From the NCBI RefSeq assembly GCF_035917575.1, contig NZ_CP109090.1, positions 3,968,001 through 4,032,000 of the forward strand: a stretch of DNA of 64,000 nt, in the 5' to 3' direction. The position numbers and the translations under genes were made by a program. Shown in pieces: positions 48,840 through 58,804 of this stretch. Source of the stretch: Streptomyces sp. NBC_01788 (GTDB lineage Bacteria; Actinomycetota; Actinomycetes; Streptomycetales; Streptomycetaceae). The notes under the pieces were generated by a model, which was not told where the DNA came from, did not search any database, and saw only the letters and a program-made list of their open reading frames with translations. Positions within the stretch are counted from its first letter, which is position 1. Each line of letters starts with the position of its first letter.

Positions 48840-51317
48840 GTGGCCGAGGCGGCAGACTTCCAGGGGACCAGTCCCTCACCTGCCCGCCGAAGGCTGCGGC
48901 GTGCCGGGGCGCTGCTCACCGGAGCACCGCTGCTGGCCGCTCTGCTCCAACTGCCCGCCACCCCGTCCGCACACGCCGCCGGGCAGGAGTCCCCGCAGAC
49001 CGCGTCGGGCTCGCGCACGGTCGCCGTCTCCGTCGACTCGTTCAGCCCCAGCGCCCCCACGGACGGGGACACGCTGACCGTGTCCGGCACCGTGACGAAC
49101 AAGGGAAAGCAGGCCGTCACCGACGCCCACGTGGGCCTGCGCGTGGGCCCGGAGCTGGACACCCGCTCGTCGATCGACTCCGTGGCCCAGCGCACCAGGT
49201 TCGATCCGGGCGCCGACGGCCCCGAGGTCGGCGACAAGTACGCCCAGAAGTTCACGCAGCTCGCTCCGGGCGTCGCGGAGCACTTCAGCATCTCCGTGCC
49301 GGTCGACAAGCTGAACCTCGGCGCGAACGGGGTCTACGAGTTCTCCGTCTCACTGTCCGGCCAGACCTCCGTCCAGCCCTGGGAGCAGGTCCTGGGCATC
49401 CAGCGCACGTTCCTGCCGTGGCAGCCGGACGACGCGGGCACGAAGACCAAGACGACCTATTTGTGGCCGCTGATGTCCAGCGTCCACATGACGGCCGAAA
49501 CGGGCCCCGGCGCACAGCAGACGCCAGTCTTCCTCGACGACGACCTCGCCAAGGAGCTCGCGCCCGGCGGACGCCTGGAGCGGATGCTGTCGCTGGGCAA
49601 GGACCTCGACGTCACCTGGGTGATCGACCCCGACCTGCTGGCGTCCGTCGACGCCATGACCGGCAACTACAGCATCCAGACCGCGGACGGCACGCCCGTG
49701 CCGGGCACTCACCAGGATGTCGCCAAGAAGTGGCTCGCCGAGCTCCAGCAGGCGATGGCGGGCAAGGACGTCGTGGCGCTGCCCTTCGCCGACCCGGACC
49801 TGGCCTCCCTCGCCCACCACGGCACGAGCGTCACCGGCTCGTTGAGCCAGCTCAAGGACGCCACCGACGTCGCCGCCAGCACGGTGGAGACGGTGCTCCA
49901 GGTGAAGCCGAGCACGGACTTCGCCTGGCCCGTGGAGGGCGCCGTCGACCCGTCGATCGTCAAGGTCGCCACCTCCGCGGGCGCCGACAGGATCATCACG
50001 CGCAGCGACAGCCTCCAGGAGACCGGCGGGCTGTCGTACACGCCCTCCGCTGCCCGCCCGATCGGCGGCGGCACCACGGCGATCGTCGCGGACGCCCGCC
50101 TGTCGACGGCGTTCGAGGGTGACCTGACGCAGGCCGGCGCCAGCACACTCGCCGTGCAGGAGTTCCTGGCCCAGAGCCTGGAACTCGACAGCCAGACGAG
50201 CCGGCAGCGCAGCATCGTCGTGGCCCCGCAGCGCATGCCCAGCGCGAGCCAGGCCCAGGCCATGGCGCAGGCGCTGACGGCCCTCCAGCAGAGCAACTGG
50301 TCCCAGTCGCAGGACCTGGCCGCGGCCGCCGCGGCCAAGCCGGACCCCGGCGCCACCACGAAGATCCCGTCCGCCGCGGACTACCCCTCCTCGCTGCGCA
50401 GGAAGGAACTCAGGCCGGCCGCCTTCAGGGCGATCGCCAGGACGCAGGACAAGGTCGACAACTTCCGGGTCGTCCTGACCTACCCGTCCCGGGTCGTGAC
50501 GCCCTTCGGGCGGGCCATGAACCGGGAGATGGCCACGTCCTGGCGCGGCGGGTCCGGCGGGGCGAGGGACTTCCGGGACGGCGTGGAGGCGTACCTCGAC
50601 GACCTCTCCGAGCAGGTCAAGCTGATCGACAAGTCGGAGACGAAGCTCTCCGGCCGCAGCGCCACGATCCCGGTGACCGTGCAGAACAACCTGGTGCAGG
50701 GCGTCGACCACCTGATGCTGCGGCTCACCTCGACCAACCCCACCCGCCTCAAGATCGGCGGCAAGGCGTACTGGGAGCAGCCCGTCGCGGTCGCCGGCGG
50801 GCACACCCAGTCCGTGAAGTTCCCCACGTCGGCCAACGCCAACGGCCCCGTGACGGTGGTCGCCCAGCTCTACACGCAGGACGGCCAGGAGTACGGCGCG
50901 CCGGTCACCTTCGACGTGAAGGTCACCGAGATCACGGCCACGGTGATGCTGGTCATCGGTGGCGGCGTCCTGCTGCTCGTCCTCGCCGGCTTCCGCATGT
51001 ACACCCAGCGCAAGCGTGCGGCGGCCAAGGAGGCGGCCCACGACCCCCAGGATCCTCAGGACGCCGAGCAGGCCGAGCGCGCAGAGGAAGCGCGGGACGG
51101 CGAGGACGGCGCCGGAGAGGCCGGTGACGGCGCGGACGGGCCGGAAGGCGTCGAGCCGGAGAACCCCGAAGGCACCGCCGGTCGTCCCGCAGAAGGCACA
51201 GAAGAGTCCGGCACCCGGTCCCGGGCGGACGACCCGGAGCAGCCGAGTGACCCGACACCGGACACCGCGGCGGAAAGCACAGACCCGTCCGGCACGGGTG
51301 AGAAGGTGGACCGTTGA
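48840..51317 (+). CDS. DUF6049-family exported membrane protein
   Basis: An 825-residue protein. It begins with an Arg-rich signal sequence ending near AHAAG. The large outer part has an Ig-like domain (VAVSVDSFSPSAPTDGDTLTVSGTVTNKGK), a middle region that resembles polysaccharide-deacetylase-like barrels in layout, and a late beta domain (TVQNNLVQGVDHLMLRL). One helix near 700-720 leads to an acidic cytoplasmic tail of about 100 residues. Conserved beside murJ in actinobacteria. GTG start at 48840. Function unknown; a role with lipid II flipping is an inference from location. Confidence 0.85.
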   Translation: MAEAADFQGTSPSPARRRLRRAGALLTGAPLLAALLQLPATPSAHAAGQESPQTASGSRTVAVSVDSFSPSAPTDGDTLTVSGTVTNKGKQAVTDAHVGLRVGPELDTRSSIDSVAQRTRFDPGADGPEVGDKYAQKFTQLAPGVAEHFSISVPVDKLNLGANGVYEFSVSLSGQTSVQPWEQVLGIQRTFLPWQPDDAGTKTKTTYLWPLMSSVHMTAETGPGAQQTPVFLDDDLAKELAPGGRLERMLSLGKDLDVTWVIDPDLLASVDAMTGNYSIQTADGTPVPGTHQDVAKKWLAELQQAMAGKDVVALPFADPDLASLAHHGTSVTGSLSQLKDATDVAASTVETVLQVKPSTDFAWPVEGAVDPSIVKVATSAGADRIITRSDSLQETGGLSYTPSAARPIGGGTTAIVADARLSTAFEGDLTQAGASTLAVQEFLAQSLELDSQTSRQRSIVVAPQRMPSASQAQAMAQALTALQQSNWSQSQDLAAAAAAKPDPGATTKIPSAADYPSSLRRKELRPAAFRAIARTQDKVDNFRVVLTYPSRVVTPFGRAMNREMATSWRGGSGGARDFRDGVEAYLDDLSEQVKLIDKSETKLSGRSATIPVTVQNNLVQGVDHLMLRLTSTNPTRLKIGGKAYWEQPVAVAGGHTQSVKFPTSANANGPVTVVAQLYTQDGQEYGAPVTFDVKVTEITATVMLVIGGGVLLLVLAGFRMYTQRKRAAAKEAAHDPQDPQDAEQAERAEEARDGEDGAGEAGDGADGPEGVEPENPEGTAGRPAEGTEESGTRSRADDPEQPSDPTPDTAAESTDPSGTGEKVDR

Positions 51318-51362
51318 GGATGTCGTGGCCCGGAGGGCCCGGGACGATGAGGTGGGGTAAGC

Positions 51363-53690
51363 ATGAACGCGCCGTACGACGGTGACCGCGGCCAGGCCGT
51401 GGGCGGCTCGGGCCACCCCGACGCGCCGCCGCCCGGACACGGCCAGACGCCGCCGGAGCCCCCCGCGGACATGTACCTCCAGGACGCCTACGACGACGAC
51501 CCCTACCGGGCGCAGGATCTCACCGCCCAGGACCCGGTCGGCGAGGCGCTGTACGACCGCGCCGCGCATCCTCCGCCGCCCCCGGGCCCGAACGGGCCGC
51601 AGCAGCCGCTCTACGGCCGCCCCACGCAGTCGCCCCACGCCCCCGACCCGCGCGTGTGGGCGCAGACCCCGCCGCCGGAGCCGTCGGGCACCACGCAGTA
51701 CCTGCCGCACGGCGAGGATCCCCGGACCACCGAGTTCGTCGGCGTCGACGACCTGGTCAGCCACTCCGGCGAGGACCACCACGAGCCGGACGCCTTCGCC
51801 CACCTCTTCCGCGACCAGCAGCAGGGCGGTCCGGACACGCGTCAGGGCGGCTACGGCCACCAGGGCCCGGGACAGCACGGCTACCGGCCACCGCAGGACA
51901 TGGGCGGACGCCCGCGGATGGCGGTCCCCTCGGTTCCCGGTCCCGCCCCGGCCCCGGCCGCCGGTCAGGGACCGATGGGGCCGTACGCGCCCGCACCGGC
52001 CGTCGCCGAAGCCCCTGCCCCGGCGGCCGAGCCCGCCCCCGCTCCGGCGGCGAAGAAGGGCGGGAAGGCCTCGGGACTGCTGCAGTCGAGCGCCGTCATG
52101 GCAGCGGGCACGATGGTCTCCCGGCTCACCGGGTTCATCCGCTCGGCGATGATCGTGGCCGCGCTGGGCACGGCCCTGCTCGGCGACACCTTCCAGGTGG
52201 CCTACCAGCTGCCGACGATGATCTACATCCTGACCGTCGGCGGCGGCCTGAACTCCGTGTTCGTCCCGCAGCTCGTCCGCGCCATGAAGGAGGACGACGA
52301 CGGGGGCGAGGCGTTCGCCAACCGGCTGCTCACCCTGGTGATGGTCGCGCTCGGCGCGCTCACCGCCCTCACGATGTTCGCGGCGCCGCTGCTGGTCCGG
52401 ATGCTCTCCAACTCGGTCTCCGGCAATCCGGCGGCCAACGAGGTCGGCATCACCTTCACCCGGTACTTCCTGCCCTCGATCTTCTTCATGGGCGTCCACG
52501 TGGTGATGGGGCAGATCCTCAACGCCCGGGGCAGATTCGGCGCCATGATGTGGACGCCGGTCCTGAACAACATCGTCATCATCTTCACGCTCGGCACGTT
52601 CCTGTGGGTCTACGGCACGTCCGCGAACTCCCACATGACCGTCACGAACATCCCGCCGGAAGGCCAGCGCCTGCTCGGCGTCGGCGTGCTCCTCGGCCTC
52701 GTCGTGCAGTCACTCGCGATGATCCCGTACCTGCGCGAGACCGGGTTCAGGCTCCGCCTGCGCTTCGACTGGAAGGGGCACGGTCTCGGCAAGGCCGCGA
52801 TGCTGGCCAAGTGGACCGTCCTCTTCGTCCTCGCCAACCAGGCGGGCGCCCTGGTGGTCACTCAGCTGGCCACCTCCGCGGTCGCCAGCACGCACATCGA
52901 CGGCACCGGCTTCAGCGCCTATGCCAACGCCCAGCTGATCTGGGGCCTGCCCCAGGCCATCATCACGGTCTCGCTGATGGCGGCCCTGCTGCCCCGCCTC
53001 TCACGCTCGGCCGCCGAGAACGACACCGGCGCCGTCCGCGACGACGTCTCGCAGGGTCTGCGCACGACGGCGGTCGCCATCGTGCCCATCTCCTTCGGGT
53101 TCCTCGCCCTGGGCATCCCCATGTGCACGCTGATCTTCGGCTCCTCGGGAACCGCGGCCGCCACCAACATGGGCTACATGCTGATGGCCTTCGGACTCGG
53201 CCTGATCCCGTACTCCGTGCAGTACGTCGTCCTGCGCGCCTTCTACGCCTACGAGGACACCCGCACGCCCTTCTACAACACGGTGATCGTGGCCGCGGTC
53301 AACGCGGGTGCCTCGCTCCTGTGTTACTTCCTGCTTCCGGCCCGCTGGTCCGTGGCCGGCATGGCGGCCGTGTACGGTCTCGCATACGCGATCGGCGTCG
53401 GTGTCGCCTGGCGCCGGCTGCGACAGCGGCTGGGCGGCGACCTCGACGGTTCGCGTGTCCTGCGGACGTACGCGCGGCTGGGCATCGCCTCGGTGCCGGC
53501 GGCACTGATCAGCGGCGCGGCCTGCTACGGCATCGGCCACACGCTGGGCCAGGGCGTCTTCGGGTCGTTCGTCGCGCTGCTGGCCGGTGGCGCACTGCTG
53601 CTCGGGGTCTTCTTCGTCGCCGCCCGCCGGATGCGCATCGAGGAAATCAACGGGCTCGTGGGTATGGTCCGCGGGCGCCTGGGGCGTTGA
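51363..53690 (+). CDS. murJ: Lipid II flippase MurJ
   Basis: A 775-residue MurJ (MviN). The first 230 residues are a Pro/Gln-rich cytoplasmic leader not found in E. coli MurJ. The flippase fold of about fourteen helices begins at SGLLQSSAVMAAGTMVSRLTGFIRSAMIVAALG, with the conserved TYQLPT-type region (FQVAYQLPTMIYIL), QVVVPAL-like GLNSVFVPQLVR and YASRLQLPxG-type segment NAQLIWGLPQAI. It moves lipid II across the membrane for wall growth. It is 45 bp from the DUF6049 gene and 116 bp from the pseudokinase gene. Confidence 0.94.
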   Translation: MNAPYDGDRGQAVGGSGHPDAPPPGHGQTPPEPPADMYLQDAYDDDPYRAQDLTAQDPVGEALYDRAAHPPPPPGPNGPQQPLYGRPTQSPHAPDPRVWAQTPPPEPSGTTQYLPHGEDPRTTEFVGVDDLVSHSGEDHHEPDAFAHLFRDQQQGGPDTRQGGYGHQGPGQHGYRPPQDMGGRPRMAVPSVPGPAPAPAAGQGPMGPYAPAPAVAEAPAPAAEPAPAPAAKKGGKASGLLQSSAVMAAGTMVSRLTGFIRSAMIVAALGTALLGDTFQVAYQLPTMIYILTVGGGLNSVFVPQLVRAMKEDDDGGEAFANRLLTLVMVALGALTALTMFAAPLLVRMLSNSVSGNPAANEVGITFTRYFLPSIFFMGVHVVMGQILNARGRFGAMMWTPVLNNIVIIFTLGTFLWVYGTSANSHMTVTNIPPEGQRLLGVGVLLGLVVQSLAMIPYLRETGFRLRLRFDWKGHGLGKAAMLAKWTVLFVLANQAGALVVTQLATSAVASTHIDGTGFSAYANAQLIWGLPQAIITVSLMAALLPRLSRSAAENDTGAVRDDVSQGLRTTAVAIVPISFGFLALGIPMCTLIFGSSGTAAATNMGYMLMAFGLGLIPYSVQYVVLRAFYAYEDTRTPFYNTVIVAAVNAGASLLCYFLLPARWSVAGMAAVYGLAYAIGVGVAWRRLRQRLGGDLDGSRVLRTYARLGIASVPAALISGAACYGIGHTLGQGVFGSFVALLAGGALLLGVFFVAARRMRIEEINGLVGMVRGRLGR

Positions 53691-53806
53691 GTCGGGGGTA
53701 GGCGCACAACCATCGTCCGCAGCTGTGTGTCGTGCATAGCGCCGGACTGTGGGCACAATTGGATTCGGCGTCGGACAGCGCGATGGATGGGGAGGCAGGA
53801 GCGACG

Positions 53807-55528
53807 GTGGCGGAACGGATCACGGCTGCCGTCGACGTGGCAGACAACAGCGGCGAGCAGCCGCTGACCGCCAAGGCGGACCAGTCCACGTCCGACGGGG
53901 TGGCCCAGCACCGGGAGCGGGGCACGGACAACGAAGAGGCGCAGGGGAGCGACGGGACGGAGAGTTCCGGGAGGAAGACCTCACCACCCGATCTTCACAG
54001 CGGTCACAAGCTGGCCGGACGCTACCGCCTCGAGGAGTGCGTCACCCGTCTGGACGGATTCAGCAGTTGGCGAGCCGTCGACGAGAAACTCCGTCGCGCC
54101 GTCGGGGTGCACATCCTGCCGGCGGACCACACGCGAGCGCGGTCCGTGCTGGCCGCGGCCCGCTCCTCCGCCCTGCTCGGCGACCCCCGCTTCGTGCAGG
54201 TCCTCGACGCCGTCGAGGAGGACGACCTCGTCTACGTCGTCCACGAGTGGCTGCCGGACGCGACGGAGCTGACCACGCTTCTGGCCTCGGGCCCTCTGGG
54301 GCCGCACGACGCCTACCAGTTGGTCAGCCAGATCGCGTCCGCCATGGCCGCCGCGCACCGCGAGGGCCTGGCCCATCTGCGACTGAACCCCAACGCCGTA
54401 CTGCGCACCTCCACCGGTCAGTGGCGGGTCCGCGGTCTCGCCGTGAACGCGGCGCTGCGCGGCATCAGTTCCGACACCCCGCAGCGCACGGACACCGAGG
54501 CGATCGGCGCACTGCTGTACGCGGCGCTCACCCAGCGCTGGCCGTACGAGAGCGACGCCTACGGCATGTCCGGCCTGCCCAAGGACATCGGTCTCATCCC
54601 CCCCGACCAGGTGCGCGCGGGCGTCCACCGCGGCCTGTCCGAACTCGCCATGCGCGCCCTCGTCAACGACGGCGCCACCGCCTCCCGCCACGAGTCGGCG
54701 TGCACCACCCCGGAGGAACTGGTCAAGGCGATCGGCGAGATGCCGCGCGTCCGGCCGCCGGAGCCGACGTTCACCGCGCCGCCGGAGTACCAGGGCACCT
54801 CCTACCAGCAGGGCGCGTACGGCCGTCCGGCTCCGCGCCCCGGGGTCACCCAGCCGGTCCCGACCCCGCCGCCCCCGCTGCAGAGCCGCACCGGCAAGGC
54901 CCTGAAGTGGGCCGTCTCGGCCCTCCTCATCGCTGCCCTGGGCCTGGGCAGCTGGCAGCTCGCGGACGCCCTGCTGGGCCAGGGCGGCAAGTCCGACGAC
55001 ACCCAGACGCAGACTCAGGACGACACCGACAAGAAGGACACGAAGCCGAAGCCGGCCCAGCCGCTCAAGATCTACGGCGCGCAGGAGTACGTCGCGAAGG
55101 GTGATGCCCAGCACCCCGCCGATGTCGGCAAGACATACGACGGGGACAGCTCGACGTACTGGCGCACCTCCAGCTACAAGGAGGGGCCGGACTTGAACCC
55201 GGTCTTCAAGCCCGGTGTCGGCATCGTCTACGACCTCGGTTCGGCGCAGGAGGTCTCCTCCGCGTCCATAGCGCTCCTGTACGGCAATGACCACACGACC
55301 GTCACGTTGTACGGCACGGACTCGATGAGTTCGTCGGTGCCGATCACCTCGATGACGAAGCTGGGCTCCGTGACGACGACCGGCACCACCGCAGAGGTGA
55401 AGGTGGTCAAGCCGGTGAAGACCCAGTACGTGCTGGTGTGGTTCACCGCTCTGCCGTACGCCCCAGGTGACGCGTACAGCAACCCGGGATACAAGCAGGC
55501 TGTGACGGACCTCAAGTTCACCGGCTGA
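53807..55528 (+). CDS. Membrane pseudokinase with extracellular sensor-like domain
   Basis: A 573-residue protein with a Ser/Thr kinase fold at about 65-320 that lacks catalytic residues: the HRDLKPxN loop reads HLRLNPNAV (catalytic Asp missing) and the DFG site reads RGLAV. One helix (near 368) leads to an extracellular jellyroll-like domain (AQEYVAKGDAQHPADVGKTYDGDSSTYW...). In M. tuberculosis the same pseudokinase and sugar-binding-like domain are fused to MurJ (Rv3910); here they form a separate adjacent gene. The GTG at 53807 has AGGAG upstream; ATG 53783 is an alternative. Confidence 0.9.
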   Translation: MAERITAAVDVADNSGEQPLTAKADQSTSDGVAQHRERGTDNEEAQGSDGTESSGRKTSPPDLHSGHKLAGRYRLEECVTRLDGFSSWRAVDEKLRRAVGVHILPADHTRARSVLAAARSSALLGDPRFVQVLDAVEEDDLVYVVHEWLPDATELTTLLASGPLGPHDAYQLVSQIASAMAAAHREGLAHLRLNPNAVLRTSTGQWRVRGLAVNAALRGISSDTPQRTDTEAIGALLYAALTQRWPYESDAYGMSGLPKDIGLIPPDQVRAGVHRGLSELAMRALVNDGATASRHESACTTPEELVKAIGEMPRVRPPEPTFTAPPEYQGTSYQQGAYGRPAPRPGVTQPVPTPPPPLQSRTGKALKWAVSALLIAALGLGSWQLADALLGQGGKSDDTQTQTQDDTDKKDTKPKPAQPLKIYGAQEYVAKGDAQHPADVGKTYDGDSSTYWRTSSYKEGPDLNPVFKPGVGIVYDLGSAQEVSSASIALLYGNDHTTVTLYGTDSMSSSVPITSMTKLGSVTTTGTTAEVKVVKPVKTQYVLVWFTALPYAPGDAYSNPGYKQAVTDLKFTG

Positions 55529-55554
55529 GTACGGACGCGAGGGGGAGGCATCCT

Positions 55555-56295
55555 GTGGCGGACGGCACCATATATGGCGACGTAAGCGATCAGGACCTCC
55601 TGGCCCGTCATGTGGAGGGCGACCACGAGGCCTTCGGTGAGCTGGTGCGCCGTCACCGTGACCGGCTCTGGGCGGTCGCCCTGCGCACGCTGGGCGACCG
55701 TGAGGAGGCCGCTGACGCCGTGCAGGACGCGCTCGTCTCCGCCTACCGGGCCGCCGGCACCTTCCGCGGCCAGTCGGCCGTCACGACCTGGCTGCACCGG
55801 ATCACGGTGAACGCCTGCCTGGACCGGGTCCGCAAGGCCGCCTCCCGCAAGACCTCCCCTGTGAACGACACCGAGCGCCTGGAGCAGTTGCTGGAGCCGC
55901 ACGAGTCGGCCTCGGCGCCTGCCGAGAGGAACGACGTGCAGCGGCAGCTCGTCGAGGCGCTGGGCACTCTCCCGCCGGATCAGCGGGCCGCCCTGGTGCT
56001 CGTGGACATGCAGGGCTATCCGGTGGCCGAGGCCGCCCGCATCCTCGAGGTGCCGAGCGGGACGGTGAAGAGCCGTTGCGCCCGGGGCAGAGCGAGACTC
56101 CTGCCGCTACTCACCCATCTGCGCCCGAGGCGCACGCGTGAGGAGAAAGAATCGGGCGCGGGACGGAACCGGGCGCAGGGGACATCCGTCCCACCGAAGA
56201 CGGATCCTGAAGGCACGCGCCCCGAGGGCAGAGACGCGCAGGGCGAAGGATCAGGCGATTCAGCTGCTGTGAAGGGCGGAGGTGGGCGAGCGTGA
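55555..56295 (+). CDS. sigM: ECF RNA polymerase sigma factor SigM
   Basis: A 246-residue ECF sigma factor. Region 2 is DHEAFGELVRRHRDRLWAVALRTLGDREEAADAVQDALVSAYRAAGTF; region 4 is LPPDQRAALVLVDMQGYPVAEAARILEVPSGTVKSRCARGRARL. A 60-residue charged tail is extra. GTG start at 55555, 26 bp after the pseudokinase gene, and its end overlaps the anti-sigma start by 4 bp. Its place in a wall-synthesis operon suggests envelope control. Confidence 0.9.
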   Translation: MADGTIYGDVSDQDLLARHVEGDHEAFGELVRRHRDRLWAVALRTLGDREEAADAVQDALVSAYRAAGTFRGQSAVTTWLHRITVNACLDRVRKAASRKTSPVNDTERLEQLLEPHESASAPAERNDVQRQLVEALGTLPPDQRAALVLVDMQGYPVAEAARILEVPSGTVKSRCARGRARLLPLLTHLRPRRTREEKESGAGRNRAQGTSVPPKTDPEGTRPEGRDAQGEGSGDSAAVKGGGGRA

Positions 56296-57167
56296 CATCC
56301 ACGACAGACGCGGCCGGGCACCCGGACGTCACGGAGATCTCCGACCTCACCGAGGGCCTCCTCGCCCCCGCCCGGGCCGACGACCTCCAACGGCATCTGG
56401 ACGAGTGCGCGTTGTGCGCCGACGTCCACGCGTCGCTGACGGAGATCCGTGGTCTGCTCGGCGCCCTGCCGGATGTGTCCGCCATGCCGGCCGACGTGGC
56501 GGCCCGAATCGACGCGGTCCTCACAGTCGAGGCCTCAGTGGCGGGGCCTCCACTCGCAGGTGGCGCGCGTGTTTCACGTGAAACATCGGCCGTGGACCGT
56601 CCCTCCGGCCGTCCTCGCGCCGCCAGCACCGGCCCGGGTCGTAGGACAGGGACCCGCCGGGGACGCCGCAGGGTCGCCGTTCTCGGCTCCGTCGTCGCCC
56701 TCGCCGCCCTGGGGGTGACATCCGTGGTTCTGGCGACGCTCCACGACGACAAGCCATCCGACACTACGGCGCACGATCGTCCGAGCGCGTCCGCGGACAC
56801 CTTCTCCGCGAGCACCCTCAAGAGCGAGGTCGCCGATCTCCTCGCCCAGGAGCAGCCGCCGCGCAGAGACGCCCACACACCCCATGACTTCGGGGTGGAA
56901 TCCGCTGCCGGTACCGACAGGCCCAAACTGCTGAAGAGCCCGCCGCCGACCGTCCCCTCGTGCGTACGGCAGGGCATCAACGACAGCGGCGTCCCGCTCG
57001 CCGCCCGGGCGGGCACCTATGACGGCAAGGACGCCTATCTCGTCGTGCTGCCCGATGCCTCCGGCGACAGCAGCCGCGTCACGGCCTATCTGGTCGATGC
57101 GACCTGTGTCCGCCACCAAGCGGTCACGGCCAAGGTGTTGCTGTCGCGCTCCTACGCGCGTTCCTGA
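56292..57167 (+). CDS. Zinc-type membrane anti-sigma factor for SigM
   Basis: A 291-residue anti-sigma factor. The N-terminal ZAS domain has HLDECALCADVHASL (H-x3-C-x2-C). One membrane helix (near 128-150, VAVLGSVVALAALGVTSVVLATL) leads to an outer domain of about 140 residues with a Cys pair (VPSCVRQ, DATCVRH). The GTGA overlap with sigM implies coupled translation. A perfect parS site at 56571 lies in the linker and is read as VSRET. Confidence 0.87.
   Translation: MTSTTDAAGHPDVTEISDLTEGLLAPARADDLQRHLDECALCADVHASLTEIRGLLGALPDVSAMPADVAARIDAVLTVEASVAGPPLAGGARVSRETSAVDRPSGRPRAASTGPGRRTGTRRGRRRVAVLGSVVALAALGVTSVVLATLHDDKPSDTTAHDRPSASADTFSASTLKSEVADLLAQEQPPRRDAHTPHDFGVESAAGTDRPKLLKSPPPTVPSCVRQGINDSGVPLAARAGTYDGKDAYLVVLPDASGDSSRVTAYLVDATCVRHQAVTAKVLLSRSYARS
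56571..56584. other. parS site within the anti-sigma gene
   Basis: Exact GTTTCACGTGAAAC, in frame as Val-Ser-Arg-Glu-Thr. Confidence 0.95.
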
Positions 57168-57248
57168 GCCCGCACGCTCGGTCCTCGCGCCGCGTGGCAC
57201 CGCATGACATCCCGTGCGCTGTCGCTCCACCGTGTGCCCCGGCACACC

Positions 57249-57275
57249 GGGAATGCCTGCCCCTTAGGATCCGTT
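57249..57275 (+). promoter_or_regulatory. SigR-dependent promoter of trxBA
   Basis: GGGAAT (57249-57254), 18 bases, then GTT (57273-57275): an exact match to the Streptomyces SigR thiol-stress promoter. It is 72 bases before trxB, a known SigR target. Confidence 0.88.
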
Positions 57276-57346
57276 GGGTGGGGTGAGAGCTATGAGAGAG
57301 GCTCCCCCCGGCCGTAGGACACAGTCCAGAGACGAGGAATCAAGCC

Positions 57347-58318
57347 GTGAGCGATGTCCGTAACGTGATCATCATCGGCTCCGGGCCCGCCGGCTACACG
57401 GCGGCGCTCTACACCGCGCGCGCGTCGCTGAAGCCGCTGGTTTTCGAGGGTGCGGTCACCGCGGGTGGTGCCCTGATGAACACCACCGACGTGGAGAACT
57501 TCCCCGGCTTCCGTGACGGGATCATGGGCCCCGAGCTCATGGACAACATGCGTGCGCAGGCCGAGCGTTTCGGCGCCGAGCTCATCCCGGACGACGTGGT
57601 CTCCGTCGACCTGAGCGGTGAGATCAAGACCGTCACGGACACCTCGGGCACGGTGCACCAGGCGAAGGCCGTCATCGTCACCACCGGCTCGCAGCACCGC
57701 AAGCTCGGCCTGCCGAACGAGGACACGCTCTCCGGCCGCGGCGTCTCCTGGTGTGCCACCTGCGACGGCTTCTTCTTCAGGGAGCAGGACATCGCCGTGA
57801 TCGGTGGCGGTGACACCGCCATGGAGGAGGCGACCTTCCTCTCCCGGTTCGCCAAGTCCGTCACCGTCGTCCACCGCCGGGACACCCTGCGCGCCTCCAA
57901 GGCGATGCAGGAGCGCGCCTTCGCCGACCCGAAGATCAAGTTCGTCTGGGACAGCGAGGTCGCGGAGATCCAGGGCGACCAGAAGCTCTCCGGACTGAAG
58001 CTGCGCAACATCAAGACCGGCGAGCTGTCGGACCTGCCGGTGACCGGTCTGTTCATCGCCATCGGCCACGACCCGCGCACGGAGCTCTTCAAGGGCCAGC
58101 TGGACCTGGACGAGGAGGGCTACCTGAAGGTCGACTCGCCGTCCACCCGCACCAACCTGACCGGTGTCTTCGGCGCCGGCGACGTGGTCGACCACACCTA
58201 CCGCCAGGCAATCACCGCGGCCGGCACCGGCTGCTCCGCCGCCCTCGACGCCGAGCGCTTCCTCGCGGCTCTCGCGGACAACGATCAGAAGGCCGAGCCC
58301 GAGAAGTCCACCGTCTGA
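57347..58318 (+). CDS. trxB: Thioredoxin reductase
   Basis: A 323-residue flavoprotein. [16 protein letters not shown] binds [14 protein letters not shown] holds the redox-active Cxx[11 protein letters not shown] binds NADPH, and [23 protein letters not shown] ends the FAD site. It reduces thioredoxin with NADPH. The GTG at 57347 follows GAGGAA. Cotranscribed with trxA 41 bp downstream, under SigR. Confidence 0.98.
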   Translation: MSDVRNVIIIGSGPAGYTAALYTARASLKPLVFEGAVTAGGALMNTTDVENFPGFRDGIMGPELMDNMRAQAERFGAELIPDDVVSVDLSGEIKTVTDTSGTVHQAKAVIVTTGSQHRKLGLPNEDTLSGRGVSWCATCDGFFFREQDIAVIGGGDTAMEEATFLSRFAKSVTVVHRRDTLRASKAMQERAFADPKIKFVWDSEVAEIQGDQKLSGLKLRNIKTGELSDLPVTGLFIAIGHDPRTELFKGQLDLDEEGYLKVDSPSTRTNLTGVFGAGDVVDHTYRQAITAAGTGCSAALDAERFLAALADNDQKAEPEKSTV

Positions 58319-58359
58319 GCCCCCACCACCCCACCGCACGACCAATTAAGGAGCCCGCT

Positions 58360-58692
58360 GTGGCCGGCACCCTGAAGAACGTGACCGACGACTCCTTCGA
58401 GCAGGACGTCCTGAAGAGCGACAAGCCCGTCCTGGTGGACTTCTGGGCCGCCTGGTGCGGTCCCTGCCGCCAGATCGCTCCGTCCCTCGAGGCGATCGCC
58501 GCCGAGTACGGCGACAAGATCGAGGTCGTCAAGCTCAACATCGACGAGAACCCGGGCACCGCCGCCAAGTACGGGGTCATGTCCATTCCGACCCTGAACG
58601 TCTACCGGAACGGCGAGGTCGCCAAGACCATCGTGGGGGCGAAGCCCAAGGCCGCGATCGTCCGCGATCTCGAGGACTTCGTCGCCGAGTAA
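58360..58692 (+). CDS. trxA: Thioredoxin
   Basis: A 110-residue thioredoxin with the WCGPC active site near residue 32, the cis-Pro loop in MSIPTLNVY and the usual LVDFWAAWCGPC core. It keeps cytoplasmic proteins reduced. GTG start at 58360 with AAGGAG upstream. Second gene of the trxBA unit. Confidence 0.98.
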   Translation: MAGTLKNVTDDSFEQDVLKSDKPVLVDFWAAWCGPCRQIAPSLEAIAAEYGDKIEVVKLNIDENPGTAAKYGVMSIPTLNVYRNGEVAKTIVGAKPKAAIVRDLEDFVAE

Positions 58693-58722
58693 GCATGGCG
58701 GGGCCGCCGAGACGGCGGCGAT

Positions 58723-58736
58723 GTTTCACGTGAAAC
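58723..58736. other. parS site (perfect)
   Basis: Exact GTTTCACGTGAAAC between trxA and its terminator. Unlike the sites at 8178, 27784 and 46970, its flanks are not symmetric. Confidence 0.95.
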
Positions 58737-58737
58737 A

Positions 58738-58771
58738 CGAATGGGCCAACCCTGAGGGGTTGGCCCATTCG
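58738..58771. terminator. Terminator after trxA
   Basis: A 15-bp stem, CGAATGGGCCAACCC with its complement, closes a 4-nt loop, between the converging trxA and GNAT genes. Confidence 0.85.
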
Positions 58772-58804
58772 CATGTCGCAGTTCGTCTGTGGCATGCAGC
58801 TCGC

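Noticed and set aside
49350..52634. A 1094-codon open frame antisense to DUF6049 and murJ
   Set aside because: Arg/Gly/Val-rich with no motifs; both sense genes are clear. It is produced by GC bias.
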